Source of the DNA: Kyrpidia spormannii | GTDB taxonomy: Bacteria; Bacillota; Bacilli; Kyrpidiales; Kyrpidiaceae | DNA: 64,000 bases | Direction of reading: 5' to 3' | NCBI RefSeq assembly: GCF_002804065.1 | Contig: NZ_CP024955.1 | Location: 1,798,001 to 1,862,000 of the forward strand | Part shown: positions 16,878 to 27,292 of the stretch, in pieces | Layout of the letters: every line of letters begins with the position of its first letter | How positions within the stretch are numbered: position 1 is the stretch's first letter | Position numbers and translations under genes: made by a program | The notes under the pieces: model-generated | The model's database searches: none | Seen by the model: the letters and a program-made list of their open reading frames with translations, nothing else | What the model was told of the DNA's origin: nothing

Positions 16878-18812
16878 CTACGTTCCATTGTAAGGGATCA
16901 CTTTTTCGCCCTGTTGCTGTCCATCCACGTACCACTTGATATCCGCGCCCGTATCTGGGCTGAGAACCACCTGCACCGGATACACTTTACTCACCGATGT
17001 CGTCTCCGAGACCACCGTTTGATTGGCCCCTCGGGCGTCCGTGACCACAATCTTCACCTGAACGGGCGAATGACCGGCCGGGATGGCCACCACCACCGGA
17101 AACACCGCGGTTTTCGCATCTTGGGGATAACCGCTGGAAACCCACAAATCCACCGCCCGGCCCTTGGGGACCTGGTCTCCGGGCTTGTAAGGCGCCTGCT
17201 GAATCACCACGCCGCTCGGCGCTTTATAATCGGGCTGGGTTTGGACTTTGCCCACGGTCAACCCGGCTGCCGTCAACTGCTGCCGGGCATCTTGTTCCGT
17301 GCTGCCCACCACATTTGGCACGGTCACCAATTGGGGCCCCTGGCTGACCACGAGTTGTACTTGGTCCTTCCCGGGGACCACCGCCACTTCTTCCCGGGGA
17401 TATTGCCGGATCACCGTGTCTTTCGGCTGGTCGCTGTACTCATAATTCACCGCGATCTGAGAATCCGGAATCCCGTTTTGTTTAAGCAGTTGTTTCGCCT
17501 GGGAGAGCGGCATGTTTTCCACCGCCGGCATAGCCACGGTTTCCTGGCCGATGCTCACCCACAAGGTAATGGAGCGGTTCGCTTTCACCGTAATTCCAGC
17601 ATCGGGATCTTGTTTGAACACCGCTCCAGGAGGCACCGCATTGCTCGGCATGTCCACCCGCTGGATGTTATTTTGAGAAAATCCGCTTTGTGTGAGTTGG
17701 GCCACCGCATCGGCGTAAGGTTTCCCCACAACATTCGGCATGGTGACGTCGGGCACCCGCATCCAGGTTGTAAATGCATAATACGCCCCAACCCCCAGCA
17801 CCGCCATGACGAGAAGCACCGCCAGCGTCCACAATGCCGCCCGTTTCACATAGAACCAGCCTCGACGCCGGGGCTTGGCCGCCTCGTCCGCCGCCTTTCG
17901 ATCAGCATTGTTCTCCGCGCCGGACACCGGTGTGTACAATCGCGTCTCCTCGGACTGACCGTCGCCGTGCTGGGGAACGAATTTCGGGACATCCCTCAGT
18001 TCGAGGACGACATCGAGATCCTCCGCCATTTCTTTAACTGAATCATACCGATCCAGCGGATTTTTGGCCATGGCACGCAGAATCACGTTCTCCATACTTT
18101 GGGGAATTCCGGGATTGAGCTGGCGAGGCTCCACCAAGGGTTCCCGCACGTGCTTCAAGGCCACACTGATGGGCGAATCCCCGGAAAAAGGCAGATGGCC
18201 GGTGACCATCTCGTATAACACGACCCCCAGGGAATAGATGTCTGATTTAATATCAGTCATCTCTCCCCGGGCTTGTTCGGGTGAAAAATAATGCACAGAC
18301 CCGATCACCGATCCCGCATAGGTAATCGTGTTGGCCGTGATTGCCCGGGCGATGCCGAAATCGGTCACTTTGACAACCCGGGCATCGGTGATCAAAATAT
18401 TATGGGGTTTGATGTCTCGATGGACGATGCCGCGATCGTGGGCATGGGCCAGGGCCGCGCACACCTGTCTTCCGATCTCCACCACTTCTTCCACCGGCAG
18501 GGGGCCCCGCTGTTGGATCCACTCTTTAAGGGTATGACCTTCGACGTACTCCATGACGATAAAATGATCGTCCCCGTCAGTTCCTACGTCGAAGATATTC
18601 ACGATATTCGGATGGGATAATGAAGCGGCCGCCTGAGCCTCCCGGCGAAAACGGCGGATAAAATCCGCATCGTCGCCGAATTGGCTGCGCAATACCTTGA
18701 CAGCCACCCGGCGCCCGAGGACGGTGTCCAGTGCCCGGTACACCACCGACATACCGCCTCCGCCCACCGCCTGTTCAATCTGATATCGACCACCCAGCAA
18801 GCGTCCGATCAA
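16878..18812 (-). CDS. prkC: PASTA-domain Ser/Thr kinase PrkC
   Basis: PrkC is a membrane kinase that senses muropeptides through its extracellular PASTA repeats and acts in germination and cell-wall control. The kinase domain has the glycine loop (GGGGMS), Lys39, HRDIKPHN (131-138) and DFG (151-153). One membrane helix spans about 326-347, followed by three PASTA repeats and a C-terminal domain to residue 644. The ATG overlaps the prpC stop by four bases, coupling kinase and phosphatase. Confidence 0.96.
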   Translation of the reverse strand: MIGRLLGGRYQIEQAVGGGGMSVVYRALDTVLGRRVAVKVLRSQFGDDADFIRRFRREAQAAASLSHPNIVNIFDVGTDGDDHFIVMEYVEGHTLKEWIQQRGPLPVEEVVEIGRQVCAALAHAHDRGIVHRDIKPHNILITDARVVKVTDFGIARAITANTITYAGSVIGSVHYFSPEQARGEMTDIKSDIYSLGVVLYEMVTGHLPFSGDSPISVALKHVREPLVEPRQLNPGIPQSMENVILRAMAKNPLDRYDSVKEMAEDLDVVLELRDVPKFVPQHGDGQSEETRLYTPVSGAENNADRKAADEAAKPRRRGWFYVKRAALWTLAVLLVMAVLGVGAYYAFTTWMRVPDVTMPNVVGKPYADAVAQLTQSGFSQNNIQRVDMPSNAVPPGAVFKQDPDAGITVKANRSITLWVSIGQETVAMPAVENMPLSQAKQLLKQNGIPDSQIAVNYEYSDQPKDTVIRQYPREEVAVVPGKDQVQLVVSQGPQLVTVPNVVGSTEQDARQQLTAAGLTVGKVQTQPDYKAPSGVVIQQAPYKPGDQVPKGRAVDLWVSSGYPQDAKTAVFPVVVAIPAGHSPVQVKIVVTDARGANQTVVSETTSVSKVYPVQVVLSPDTGADIKWYVDGQQQGEKVIPYNGT

Positions 18813-19567
18813 AGGCGATCCCCCCGCTCCCCGGGCGCCCCATGCTCCACCGCCACCACCGTAATGTTGTCGGGTCCGCCCCTTCCCAGGGCCGCTTCGA
18901 TCAAACGATCGAGCCGCCCTTCAAGCGGGACCGTCCCGACCCGCATCGTCTCCAGAATCTCGCCCTCTTCCACCATATTGGACAGCCCGTCGGAGCAAAG
19001 GAGCAAGATGCCGCCCGCTTCCCAGGAAACCCGGGCGATATCCACTTCAACCCGGGGTTCCATGCCCAGGGCCCGGGTCAACACGTTGCGCCTCGGGTGA
19101 ACTCGGCTTTCTGCCTCGCTCAATTCCCCGCTTTTGCGCAACTCGTTCACCAAAGAGTGATCATCGGTCAACTGGCGGATGGCTGCCCCGGCGATCAGGT
19201 AGGCCCGACTGTCACCGATGTGACCCACCCAGATCTCCCGCTCGTCAAACAGGGCGGCCACCACAGTGGTGCCCATACCCGCCAAGTCTGTGGCGGAAGG
19301 ATCGTGGGACCGCTCGTAAACCACCCGGTTCGCCTCCCGGATGGCCTCGAGTAAACGTTGCCCCGCCGGACCGGTCGAGCTGTGGAGTTGGCGGCCGATC
19401 ACGTCGATGGCCAACTGGCTCGCCACCTCCCCTGCCCGGTGGCCGCCCATGCCATCAGCTAGGAGGGCCGCTTTTAAGGGTTCTAAATCCATGTGGATGG
19501 CATACCCATCCTGATTGATCGAGCGCACCAAGCCCACGTGGGACCTGGCCGCGACTTCCACCTGCAT
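18809..19567 (-). CDS. prpC: PP2C-type protein phosphatase PrpC
   Basis: PrpC reverses PrkC phosphorylation. The 252-residue PP2C domain carries the metal-binding motifs SINQDG, LADGMGGH and GDSRAYL, and the C-terminal GGPDNITVV. The prpC-prkC-rsgA-rpe order and overlapping stop/start codons are as in other Firmicutes. The ATG at 19567 is preceded by GGAAGAGGTGTCC. Confidence 0.96.
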   Translation of the reverse strand: MQVEVAARSHVGLVRSINQDGYAIHMDLEPLKAALLADGMGGHRAGEVASQLAIDVIGRQLHSSTGPAGQRLLEAIREANRVVYERSHDPSATDLAGMGTTVVAALFDEREIWVGHIGDSRAYLIAGAAIRQLTDDHSLVNELRKSGELSEAESRVHPRRNVLTRALGMEPRVEVDIARVSWEAGGILLLCSDGLSNMVEEGEILETMRVGTVPLEGRLDRLIEAALGRGGPDNITVVAVEHGAPGERGDRL

Positions 19568-19591
19568 ATGGACACCTCTTCCCGCTTTCCC

Positions 19592-20674
19592 CTACGCCTC
19601 CGTCAACTCATAACCCGCCCGCAACTGCCCACAGGCCGCCGCGATATCCGCACCCATCTCTCGGCGCACGGTGCAAGAAATCCCGTGCCGCTCCAACCGC
19701 TCGCGAAACGCTTCCACCTGCCGGCGCGGGGTCCGGTCGAACCGGCGCTCCGGTACGTAATTGACCGGAATGAGGTTCACATGACACGGCAAACCCCTGA
19801 GCCGATCCGCCAATTCATCCGCCTGATCCAGTCGATCGTTGATTCCACCGATGAGGGCATACTCAAAGGTCAGGCGTCTCCCGGTCTTTTCCCAATACTC
19901 CCGGCAGGCCTCCAACAAGACGGCGATGGGGTAGGCGCGGTTGATGGGCATCAGGCGACTGCGCACCTCGTCATTCGGGGCGTGCAGCGATACCGCCAAA
20001 GTGATCTGAAGGCGCTCCTCCGCCAACTTCCGGATGGCGGGCACCATGCCACTCGTGGAGACGGTAATATGTCGCTGCCCGATGCGCAGTCCCTCATCGG
20101 CGGTGATCAAACGGATAAAGCGAAGGGTGGCCCCATAATTCTCCAGAGGTTCTCCCGACCCCATCACCACCACGGAGGAGACCCGCTGCCCCTCCTGATC
20201 GAGCATGCGCTGGCACGCGAGAACCTGTTCCACCATCTCCCCGGCTTCCAAGTTCCGAACCAGCCCGCCCAAAGTCGATGCGCAGAACTGACAACCCATA
20301 TGACAGCCTACCTGAGAGGAAACACACACGCTATTGCCATAAGAATGGCGCATGAGCACCGTTTCCACCGTCGCCCCGTCGAATAGGCGAAAGAGGAATT
20401 TTGTCGTCCCATCCTTTTTCGACACCTGACGGGTCAGTTCCTCCATGGTCACGAGCCGGGCCCTCTCCCGAATCACATTTCGCAGGGCCTTGGGTAGATT
20501 GGTCATCGCATCCACGCTCGTCACGCGCTTTTTATACATCCAATCGAACAGTTGCGCGGCCCGGTACCCCGGCTCACCCTGTTCTTCAAGCCACGTCCGG
20601 AGCTCAGCCAGCGTCAGACCATACAAGTGAATCCACGGCTCTCGGCCTTTGCTCTGGGTGTTCTGTTCAGTCAC
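19592..20674 (-). CDS. rlmN: Dual-specificity RNA methyltransferase RlmN
   Basis: RlmN is a radical SAM enzyme that methylates C2 of A2503 in 23S rRNA and of A37 in tRNA. The cluster cysteines are Cys124, Cys128 and Cys131 (CHMGCQFC), the SAM contact is GSGEPLENY, and the methyl-carrying Cys348 lies in the C-terminal CGQLR. The GTG at 20674 follows AAGGGGGA and overlaps the rsmB stop by eight bases, giving 360 residues; a longer upstream frame lacks family similarity. Confidence 0.96.
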   Translation of the reverse strand: MTEQNTQSKGREPWIHLYGLTLAELRTWLEEQGEPGYRAAQLFDWMYKKRVTSVDAMTNLPKALRNVIRERARLVTMEELTRQVSKKDGTTKFLFRLFDGATVETVLMRHSYGNSVCVSSQVGCHMGCQFCASTLGGLVRNLEAGEMVEQVLACQRMLDQEGQRVSSVVVMGSGEPLENYGATLRFIRLITADEGLRIGQRHITVSTSGMVPAIRKLAEERLQITLAVSLHAPNDEVRSRLMPINRAYPIAVLLEACREYWEKTGRRLTFEYALIGGINDRLDQADELADRLRGLPCHVNLIPVNYVPERRFDRTPRRQVEAFRERLERHGISCTVRREMGADIAAACGQLRAGYELTEA

Positions 20675-22127
20675 GGCGGATCCCCCTTTGTGCCCCCGAG
20701 GGTTTTCGGCGGAGTCGAGCATAATAGAAACCGTCCCCTCCAAAATGAAACGGAAGAATCTGGCGACCAAACCGAGTGGAAAGCGTCATTTGGCCGAGGG
20801 CGTCCGGCCAGAGGGCTGCCGGGTCTTCGAGATCAAAGTCCCGTCCCTCGGGCCCTGCCAGAAAAGCCTCCACGACCCCATCATTTTCTGCTTCACAGAC
20901 GGTGCAGGTCGCGTAGACCAATATTCCGTCCGGCCGCACGGCCCTGGCTGCGGCCGCCAGCAACTCACCCTGCAGTTTGACCAGGTCCTGAATGTCTTCG
21001 GGGCGCCGGCGCCATTTTAACTCCGGCCGCCGTCGCAAAACCCCGAGGCCGCTACAGGGAGCATCCACCAAGGCGGCGTCAAAAATCCCGAGGGACGGGG
21101 CATCTCTCCCATCGGCACACACCGGATGAACGTTTGGCAATCCCAGGCGTCGTGCGGTCTGCTCGATCAATGGGATTTTATGAGGATGGATATCCACTGC
21201 GGTAACCCGCCCGGTGCCCTTCATCCACTCGGCTAGATGCGCAGATTTTCCCCCGGGGGCGGCACACAGGTCCAGAACCTCCCCCCCGGGCTCGGGTTGC
21301 AATGTCCAGGCGGCCAGGGTGGCGCTCTCATCCTGCACGCTGCAAGCACCGGACTGAAAGGTGGACAGACGGGAAACGTCCACCCCGCTGACCCGCAGGA
21401 CTCCGGGGATCACCGGCGACGGCCGCCCTTCCCCCCCTGCTTCCCTGACCGACTCCATAACCTCAGCGACGGATGAGCGCCAAAGGTTTACCCGAAGGGC
21501 GAGAGGCGGCGGTTCGTTGTTGCTTTGACAAAGGGCGATCGTCGCTTCTGGGCCGAGCCACGACCACCAGCGTTCCACCATCCACGTCGGATGGGAGGTG
21601 CGCCGAGCCAACTCTTCCGGGTTCCCAGGATCTTCCCAGGATTCTGCGGCCCGGGGTTGGGGAGGCGTTTCCTGTTGGCGCTCCAAGGCTCGCAACACAC
21701 CGTTCACATAACTCGCGGCCCGGGGCTGAGTGCCTTTGACCAATTCGACTGCATCGTGCACCACGGCGTGAGGGGCACAGTGGCGCAGTTTATATAACTG
21801 ATAGACCGCCATTCGCAGCGTGACCCGGACGACGGCATCAAGGCGAGTAATGGGGATTCGGGACTTGGCATTGATCTGTTCATCTAACCATTGCTGCCAC
21901 CGCAACGTGCCCTGAACAATCTCCGTAGCCAGGGCGCTGTCCCTCCGGTCCGCACCCAGGCGGTTTAACACCTGCCTTAAAGCGATGTGGCTGTAGGCCC
22001 GCCGCTCTTCCACAAGAAGCAGGACTTCAAAAGCCCCCCGCCGGGCGGGTGATACTGCCCCTGCCCTTCCCGAAACCCGGCGCTGCAGGTCTCCCACAGA
22101 ATTCGTCGCCCGGGCATCCGGGCTCAC
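20667..22127 (-). CDS. rsmB: 16S rRNA (cytosine967-C5)-methyltransferase
   Basis: RsmB has an N-terminal NusB-like RNA-binding domain (about residues 30-170) and a C-terminal SAM methyltransferase domain. It shows the SAM loop DLCAAPGGKSAHLAE, the DAPCSGLGVLRR motif with one catalytic Cys and YATCTV with the second. The GTG at 22127 overlaps the fmt stop as GTGA and gives 486 residues, about 40 more than B. subtilis; a downstream GTG could be the real start. Confidence 0.93.
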   Translation of the reverse strand: MSPDARATNSVGDLQRRVSGRAGAVSPARRGAFEVLLLVEERRAYSHIALRQVLNRLGADRRDSALATEIVQGTLRWQQWLDEQINAKSRIPITRLDAVVRVTLRMAVYQLYKLRHCAPHAVVHDAVELVKGTQPRAASYVNGVLRALERQQETPPQPRAAESWEDPGNPEELARRTSHPTWMVERWWSWLGPEATIALCQSNNEPPPLALRVNLWRSSVAEVMESVREAGGEGRPSPVIPGVLRVSGVDVSRLSTFQSGACSVQDESATLAAWTLQPEPGGEVLDLCAAPGGKSAHLAEWMKGTGRVTAVDIHPHKIPLIEQTARRLGLPNVHPVCADGRDAPSLGIFDAALVDAPCSGLGVLRRRPELKWRRRPEDIQDLVKLQGELLAAAARAVRPDGILVYATCTVCEAENDGVVEAFLAGPEGRDFDLEDPAALWPDALGQMTLSTRFGRQILPFHFGGDGFYYARLRRKPSGAQRGIRRD

Positions 22128-23062
22128 GTCCCCAGGGACTCCCCAGTTTCGATGCGCCTTCCCCGCGCCCACGCTTCCGCCTCCATCCGATTCTTGCCTT
22201 CGGGCTGAACCTGGTGCAGCCACAGGGCTCCCGCCCCTGCTGCCACCAACACTCCGCTCCGGTCCACAGCTAGGATCTCACCGGGTGTGCCGAAACCCCC
22301 GGTCCGCGCCTCAACGGTCGTCCGCCAAATTTTCAACACCTTGCCCCGGTGGAGGGTATAACCACCCGACCACGGGCGCAGAGCCCGAATTCGGTTGTGG
22401 ATCGCCAGGGCCGCTTGCGACCAGTCGATCTTCTCGTCCTCCCGGCAAAGGGGAGGTGCATAGGTGGCCAAAGATTCGTCCTGTTCCCGGGGTTCGATTT
22501 CCCCGGCCAACCATCTCGGCAGCACGTCCACCAGGAGCCGCGCCCCCAAGTCGGCCAGGCGCTCGGTCAACGTGCCGGCGTCATCCTCCTCGCCCACCGC
22601 CAGTTCTACCTGATCGACAATCGGCCCCGCGTCCAAAGCTTGTACCATTTTCATGATGGTGATGCCCGTCCGGTCCTGTCCGTCCATCAAGCACCGCTGT
22701 ATCGGCGCAGCCCCGCGGTATTTGGGCAACAGGGACGCGTGGATGTTCAAACATCCCCGGGGTGGCAGGTCGAGCAGTTCTTGAGGAAGGATCCGCCCAT
22801 AGGCGGCGGTCACCGCCACCTCTGGGGCCAGGTCCCGAACCCGCCTTAAAAACTCCTCGTCTTTCACCCGTTCGGGTTGCCAAACGGGGAGACCCAGTTC
22901 CTCGGCGGCGCGCTTGACCGCCGGCGGCGACGGGACCTGACGGCGCCCCACCGGGCGGTCTGGGCGGGTCACCACCGCCCCCACGTTCCACCCCGCCTTG
23001 ACCAACGCCCTCAGGGAGGGAACGGCAAACTCCGGCGTGCCCATGAACAATACGTTGGTCAC
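22124..23062 (-). CDS. fmt: Methionyl-tRNA formyltransferase
   Basis: Fmt formylates initiator Met-tRNA. The N terminus [17 protein letters not shown] and the formyl-transfer motif [17 protein letters not shown] are diagnostic, and the C-terminal OB-like domain follows from about residue 205. The GTG at 23062 follows GGAGGG and overlaps the def stop (GTGA), giving 312 residues. The frame stays open far upstream through def; that extension is a GC-driven shadow. Confidence 0.97.
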   Translation of the reverse strand: MTNVLFMGTPEFAVPSLRALVKAGWNVGAVVTRPDRPVGRRQVPSPPAVKRAAEELGLPVWQPERVKDEEFLRRVRDLAPEVAVTAAYGRILPQELLDLPPRGCLNIHASLLPKYRGAAPIQRCLMDGQDRTGITIMKMVQALDAGPIVDQVELAVGEEDDAGTLTERLADLGARLLVDVLPRWLAGEIEPREQDESLATYAPPLCREDEKIDWSQAALAIHNRIRALRPWSGGYTLHRGKVLKIWRTTVEARTGGFGTPGEILAVDRSGVLVAAGAGALWLHQVQPEGKNRMEAEAWARGRRIETGESLGT

Positions 23063-23526
23063 GTTTCGACCCTCCGGATGGAACGCGGATCGGTCACCCG
23101 GTCGAGAAAAAGAATCCCGTCTAGGTGGTCGATTTCGTGGAGCAAACAGCGGGCCAGGAGTCCCTCGGCGTCCACCACGAGGGGTTCCCCGTTCCGATCC
23201 TGGGCCCGCACGATCACATGATGAGCCCGGGTGACATCCGCCTGGACGCCGGGGATACTCAAGCAACCCTCTGGCCCGGTCTGTTCGCCTTCCTCTAATA
23301 CGACCTCCGGATTCACCAACCCGAGCAGGCCCTCGCCAATATCTGCGACGATGACCCGCTTCAGAATTCCCACTTGGGGAGCCGCCAGGCCGATTCCTTC
23401 GGCATCGTACATCGTGTCCGCCATGTCGTCGATCAGCCGCTGAATGTTCGGGGTGACCTTGCTGACCGGTTTGGCCTTTTCTCGCAGTATCGGATCCCCT
23501 TGCAAACGGATGATTCGTATCGCCAC
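23059..23526 (-). CDS. def: Peptide deformylase
   Basis: Def removes the formyl group from nascent proteins, complementing Fmt. All three motifs are present: GIGLAAPQ (44-51), EGCLSIPG with metal ligand Cys88, and HEIDH (130-134) with the two histidine ligands. Length is 155 residues (short type I). The GTG at 23526 follows AAAGGAG at nine bases. It overlaps fmt by four bases. Confidence 0.97.
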   Translation of the reverse strand: MAIRIIRLQGDPILREKAKPVSKVTPNIQRLIDDMADTMYDAEGIGLAAPQVGILKRVIVADIGEGLLGLVNPEVVLEEGEQTGPEGCLSIPGVQADVTRAHHVIVRAQDRNGEPLVVDAEGLLARCLLHEIDHLDGILFLDRVTDPRSIRRVET

Positions 23527-23585
23527 TGAAACTCACTCCTTTAACGGCGCGACCCCAACCGGGATGCGCCCCCGCTACAAGACCG

Positions 23586-26030
23586 CTACAACAACATCTG
23601 GGCCGCCACGTCCACGCTTACCGATCCTTCGGGATCGCACAGTCCCGCCGATTCCCGCCACACTTCTCGAAACGCCTCCGCCACGTCCGACCATTGGCGA
23701 TATTTCACCACCACCTGGTGGCGGTACAAACCCCGCAGGCGTCCCAGAGGGGCCGGGCCAGCCCGAAGCACCCGACCCGCCCCGGGGGGCATGACTTCTT
23801 TCAGCCGGCGTTCGATGCTGCCCGCCGCCCGGGCCGCTCGATCGGCCTCGGGGTGTCCTGTCCGCCAAACCGCGAGCTCCGAGAAAGGGGGGTAATCCCC
23901 GGCGCGCCGGCCGGCCAGCTCTCGGAGGTAGAACACCCGGGGCTGTTGGTCCGCCGCCGCCCGGATGGCGTAATGGTCCGGATTGTAGGTTTGGATGACC
24001 GTGATCCCCGGAGTGTCCCCCCGGCCGGACCGCCCCGCCACCTGGACGAGCAGTTGATAGGTGCGTTCCGCTGCACGAAAATCGGGCACATGCAGGGACG
24101 TATCGGCAGAAATGACGCCCACCAGTCCAACATTGGGAAAATCGAGACCTTTGGCGATCATTTGCGTCCCGAGGAGTATGTTCGCCTCTCCCCGGGCGAA
24201 ACGGCCCAAGAGCTCTTCATGGGCCCCTTTGCGCCGGGTCGTGTCCACATCCATTCGGACAATTTCGGCCGTGGGAAAGAGATGCCGCAGTTCTTCCTCC
24301 ACCCTTTGGGTCCCAGTGCCAAAATACCGGATGTACGGCGACCCGCAGTTGGGGCACGTCTCCACGTAGGGAGTGGTATACCCACAGTAGTGGCACCGCA
24401 AATCTTCCCCGGACCGGTGGTACGTCAAAGAGATATCGCAGTGGGGACAGCGCATGACGTGACCACAAGCCCGGCACAACACGAACGTGCTGTAGCCCCG
24501 GCGGTTCATAAGGATAACCGCCTGCTCGCCCCGGTCCAGCCGTTCCGCCATCTCCCGCTGGAGTCGACGGCTAAACATCGAGCGATTCCCCTCCCGAAGT
24601 TCCCGGCGCATGTCCACCACCACGCACTCCGGGAGGGGGCGCCCGCCCACCCGTTCTTTCAACGAGGTCGACACGGCTCGTCCCCGTTCCACTAAATGAA
24701 TCGCCTCCAGGGATGGCGTAGCACTGCCCAGCACCAACACGGCTCCGTGCTGGGCCGCCCGCTTCCAGGCCACCTCCCGGGTCACATAACGGGGGGACTC
24801 CTCTTGTTTATACGACACCTCGTGCTCTTCGTCCATGACGACCAGACCCAGGTGGTCCACCGGAGCAAAAATCGCCGACCGCGCCCCGACGGCCACGGAC
24901 GCCTCCCCGCGCCGGAGCCGCATCCACTCGTCGTGACGCTCCCCCGGAGACAAACGACTGTGCAAAACCGCCACCTGCTCCCCGAATCGACCCCGGAACC
25001 GCGCCACGGTCTGTGGGGTCAAAGCGATCTCCGGCACCAACACGATCGCCCGGCGCCCCCGGCGAAGCGCCTCTTCCATCGCCCGAAGGTACACCTCGGT
25101 CTTCCCGCTGCCCGTCACCCCGTACAATAACACCGGCCTATGGTCCGGCGCCTCCATCTGGGTCACAATCGCTGCCAAGGCCCGGCGCTGATCTTCATTC
25201 AACTCCGGCCTCTCCCCGGTATCCCACCCCGGGCCCCGGCCCGATCCCGGGTCCCTCCGGATCGCCCGGGACTCCAACTGCACCAAGCCGCGCTTGACCA
25301 GTCCGCTCACCGCCTCCCGGCTGACACCGGACAACCGGGCCATCTCCCCGACGGGGAGTGGGTCGAGATCCCGGGAGAGCCACCAAGTCAAAAGCTCTGC
25401 TTGCCGAGGCGCCCGACCGCGCATCCTCTCAGCGGCCTCTTGGAGGGATTTCTTATCCAAGACAGGGACGGCCACCTGGACCGTTTTCGGTCCGACCACT
25501 TGGCCCTCGGTCCGTTCCACCCACCATCCCCTGGCAAGCCCCGTTCTCAGGGTGCCCAGGTCACCGCCCAAGGCTGCCAAGAGCTGCTCCCTGGACAGGG
25601 GCCTGCGGGCCAAACGACCCATCACCCCACCGCCAACTCCGGCGATATGGGCCGCCTCTCCGGCTCCGGGTCCCGGTTCGTAATACCGGTTCACCTTTCC
25701 AAAGGCCCCGGGCGGCAACACCGTGCGGAAGGCCGCGGATCGAGTACATAGATACCGTTCAGAAAGCCACTCGGCGAGTTCGAGAAGATCCCGGGGCACC
25801 ACCGGTTCCGTGTCCAGCACGTCCCGGATCGGCTTGAGTCCGGACAGGGACTCCGCGAGCTGCGGATCGGTCCGCTCCACGATAATTCCCATCACCGACC
25901 GCCGCCCGAAGGGGACCAACACCCGGGCACCCGGAAGCGCCCAAGACTTCAGGGATTCAGGCACCCGGTACGTAAACGTCCGGTCCACCGCCTGGGCCCG
26001 GAGTTCTGTCAACACTTCAACGGCAATCAC
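23586..26030 (-). CDS. priA: Primosomal helicase PriA
   Basis: PriA reloads the replisome at stalled forks. The 814-residue protein has the N-terminal 3'-DNA-binding domain (AVEVLTELRAQAVDRTFTYRVP), Walker A YGVTGSGKTEV, DEEH box VMDEEHEVSYKQ, and the paired zinc motifs CRACGH, CPHCD, CHYCG, CPNCG in the C-terminal half. The GTG overlaps the coaBC stop (GTGA). About 60 bases separate it from def. Confidence 0.96.
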   Translation of the reverse strand: MIAVEVLTELRAQAVDRTFTYRVPESLKSWALPGARVLVPFGRRSVMGIIVERTDPQLAESLSGLKPIRDVLDTEPVVPRDLLELAEWLSERYLCTRSAAFRTVLPPGAFGKVNRYYEPGPGAGEAAHIAGVGGGVMGRLARRPLSREQLLAALGGDLGTLRTGLARGWWVERTEGQVVGPKTVQVAVPVLDKKSLQEAAERMRGRAPRQAELLTWWLSRDLDPLPVGEMARLSGVSREAVSGLVKRGLVQLESRAIRRDPGSGRGPGWDTGERPELNEDQRRALAAIVTQMEAPDHRPVLLYGVTGSGKTEVYLRAMEEALRRGRRAIVLVPEIALTPQTVARFRGRFGEQVAVLHSRLSPGERHDEWMRLRRGEASVAVGARSAIFAPVDHLGLVVMDEEHEVSYKQEESPRYVTREVAWKRAAQHGAVLVLGSATPSLEAIHLVERGRAVSTSLKERVGGRPLPECVVVDMRRELREGNRSMFSRRLQREMAERLDRGEQAVILMNRRGYSTFVLCRACGHVMRCPHCDISLTYHRSGEDLRCHYCGYTTPYVETCPNCGSPYIRYFGTGTQRVEEELRHLFPTAEIVRMDVDTTRRKGAHEELLGRFARGEANILLGTQMIAKGLDFPNVGLVGVISADTSLHVPDFRAAERTYQLLVQVAGRSGRGDTPGITVIQTYNPDHYAIRAAADQQPRVFYLRELAGRRAGDYPPFSELAVWRTGHPEADRAARAAGSIERRLKEVMPPGAGRVLRAGPAPLGRLRGLYRHQVVVKYRQWSDVAEAFREVWRESAGLCDPEGSVSVDVAAQMLL

Positions 26031-27238
26031 GATCCTGCCCCCACCTTGCCCCGGGTGTCCCGAATCACGTCCAAGAGGCGATCTGCCACCTCCCGTTTCG
26101 ACAGCGGAGGAAGCGCCAAAGCGGTACCGTCCCGGCCGTAGATCGTCACAATATTCGTATCGACGGCAAACCCCGCCCCGGCCATGGAGACATCATTGGC
26201 GACGATGTAGTCGAGGTTCTTGCGTCTTAACTTTTCCAGAGCGTTTTTCTCTACATCTTCCGTTTCCGCGGCAAAACCGACGATCACCTGATCCGGTCGA
26301 CGGTGCCTGGATACTTCCATCAGGATATCCGGGTTGCGGACCAACTCCACGGTGAGTGGCCCTTCCGTCTTTTTGACCTTCGAGGGATGAACCACCGCCG
26401 GCCGATAATCTGACACCGCCGCGGCCTTGATTAAAACATCATGCATCGGAAGGTTTGCAAGAACAGCGTCCCGCATCTCCAGGGCCGTCTCGACCCGGAT
26501 GAGGCGAACCCCCTCCGGGGAGCGGAGCTCTCCCGGCCCTGCCACTAGGGTCACGGTTGCCCCCCGATCCCGGGCCGCTTCCGCCACGGCATAGCCCATT
26601 TTGCCGGTGGAGCGGTTGGACAGTATCCGGACGGGATCAAAGGGCTCCCAAGTGGCACCGGCAGTCACCAACACGCGGACGTCCGCAAAGTCCCGGCGGC
26701 GGTTTAAAACGGCCTCCACGACTTCGACGATCTCATCGGGTTCCGCCATGCGGCCCTTCCCGGTATACCCACAGGCCAGAGGGCCCTCCCCAGGGTCGAC
26801 GATGACACAGCCCCGGGCCCGGAGACGGGCGATATTTTCTTGGACAGCAGGGTGGCCAAACATGTGAACGTTCATCGCCGGGGCGAAGATGACCGGAGAC
26901 CTCGTGGCGAGCAGCGTGGTGGACAGCATGTCATCCGCCAGCCCCCAAGCGGCTTTTGCGAGAATGTCCGCTGTTGCCGGCGCCACCACGAACACATCCG
27001 CTAAATCCGCCAGGTGAATGTGCTGGATCACCGAAGGATCCGTCTCGTCGAATACGTCCACCGCCACGGGGTGTTTCGTAATGCTTTGGAACGTAAGGGG
27101 TGTGATGAACTTCGCGGCCCCTTCGGTTAGAATGACGTGAACCCTGGCGCCGGATTTCACGAGACGACTGCACAGGGCTGCCGACTTGTAAGCGGCGATG
27201 CCTCCAGTCACCCCAACGATGATCTCACGGTCTTTCAC
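26027..27238 (-). CDS. coaBC: Phosphopantothenoylcysteine synthetase/decarboxylase
   Basis: This bifunctional enzyme makes 4'-phosphopantetheine. The N-terminal flavin-dependent CoaC domain has GVTGGIAAYK, the active-site His in HIHLADLAD, PAMNVHMF and Cys in GPLACGYTGKGR; the C-terminal CoaB domain has TAGATWEPFDPVR and KAAAVSDYRP. Length 403 is typical. The GTG at 27238 follows GGGAGGGG. A hairpin with T run lies between rpoZ and this gene, so expression may depend on readthrough or an unseen promoter. Confidence 0.96.
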   Translation of the reverse strand: MKDREIIVGVTGGIAAYKSAALCSRLVKSGARVHVILTEGAAKFITPLTFQSITKHPVAVDVFDETDPSVIQHIHLADLADVFVVAPATADILAKAAWGLADDMLSTTLLATRSPVIFAPAMNVHMFGHPAVQENIARLRARGCVIVDPGEGPLACGYTGKGRMAEPDEIVEVVEAVLNRRRDFADVRVLVTAGATWEPFDPVRILSNRSTGKMGYAVAEAARDRGATVTLVAGPGELRSPEGVRLIRVETALEMRDAVLANLPMHDVLIKAAAVSDYRPAVVHPSKVKKTEGPLTVELVRNPDILMEVSRHRRPDQVIVGFAAETEDVEKNALEKLRRKNLDYIVANDVSMAGAGFAVDTNIVTIYGRDGTALALPPLSKREVADRLLDVIRDTRGKVGAGS

Positions 27239-27254
27239 CCTGTTCCCCTCCCGA

Positions 27255-27282
27255 GAAAAAAGAACAACCCCATCGGTTGTTC
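27255..27282 (-). terminator. Intrinsic terminator after rpoZ
   Basis: Perfect 8-bp arms GAACAACC (27262-27269) and GGTTGTTC (27275-27282) with a five-base loop are followed on the minus strand by six T residues. It lies 10 bases after the rpoZ stop and inside the 54-base gap before coaBC, so it should partly separate remA-gmk-rpoZ from coaBC-priA. Confidence 0.75.
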
Positions 27283-27292
27283 CCTCGCCCCA

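Noticed and set aside
16533..17445. Frames opposite rsgA and prkC
   Set aside because: They are antisense shadows of well-supported genes with no start signals.
23063..23536. Long upstream extension of fmt
   Set aside because: The frame is open only because of GC-rich code; it covers def in another frame and has no family similarity before [12 protein letters not shown].
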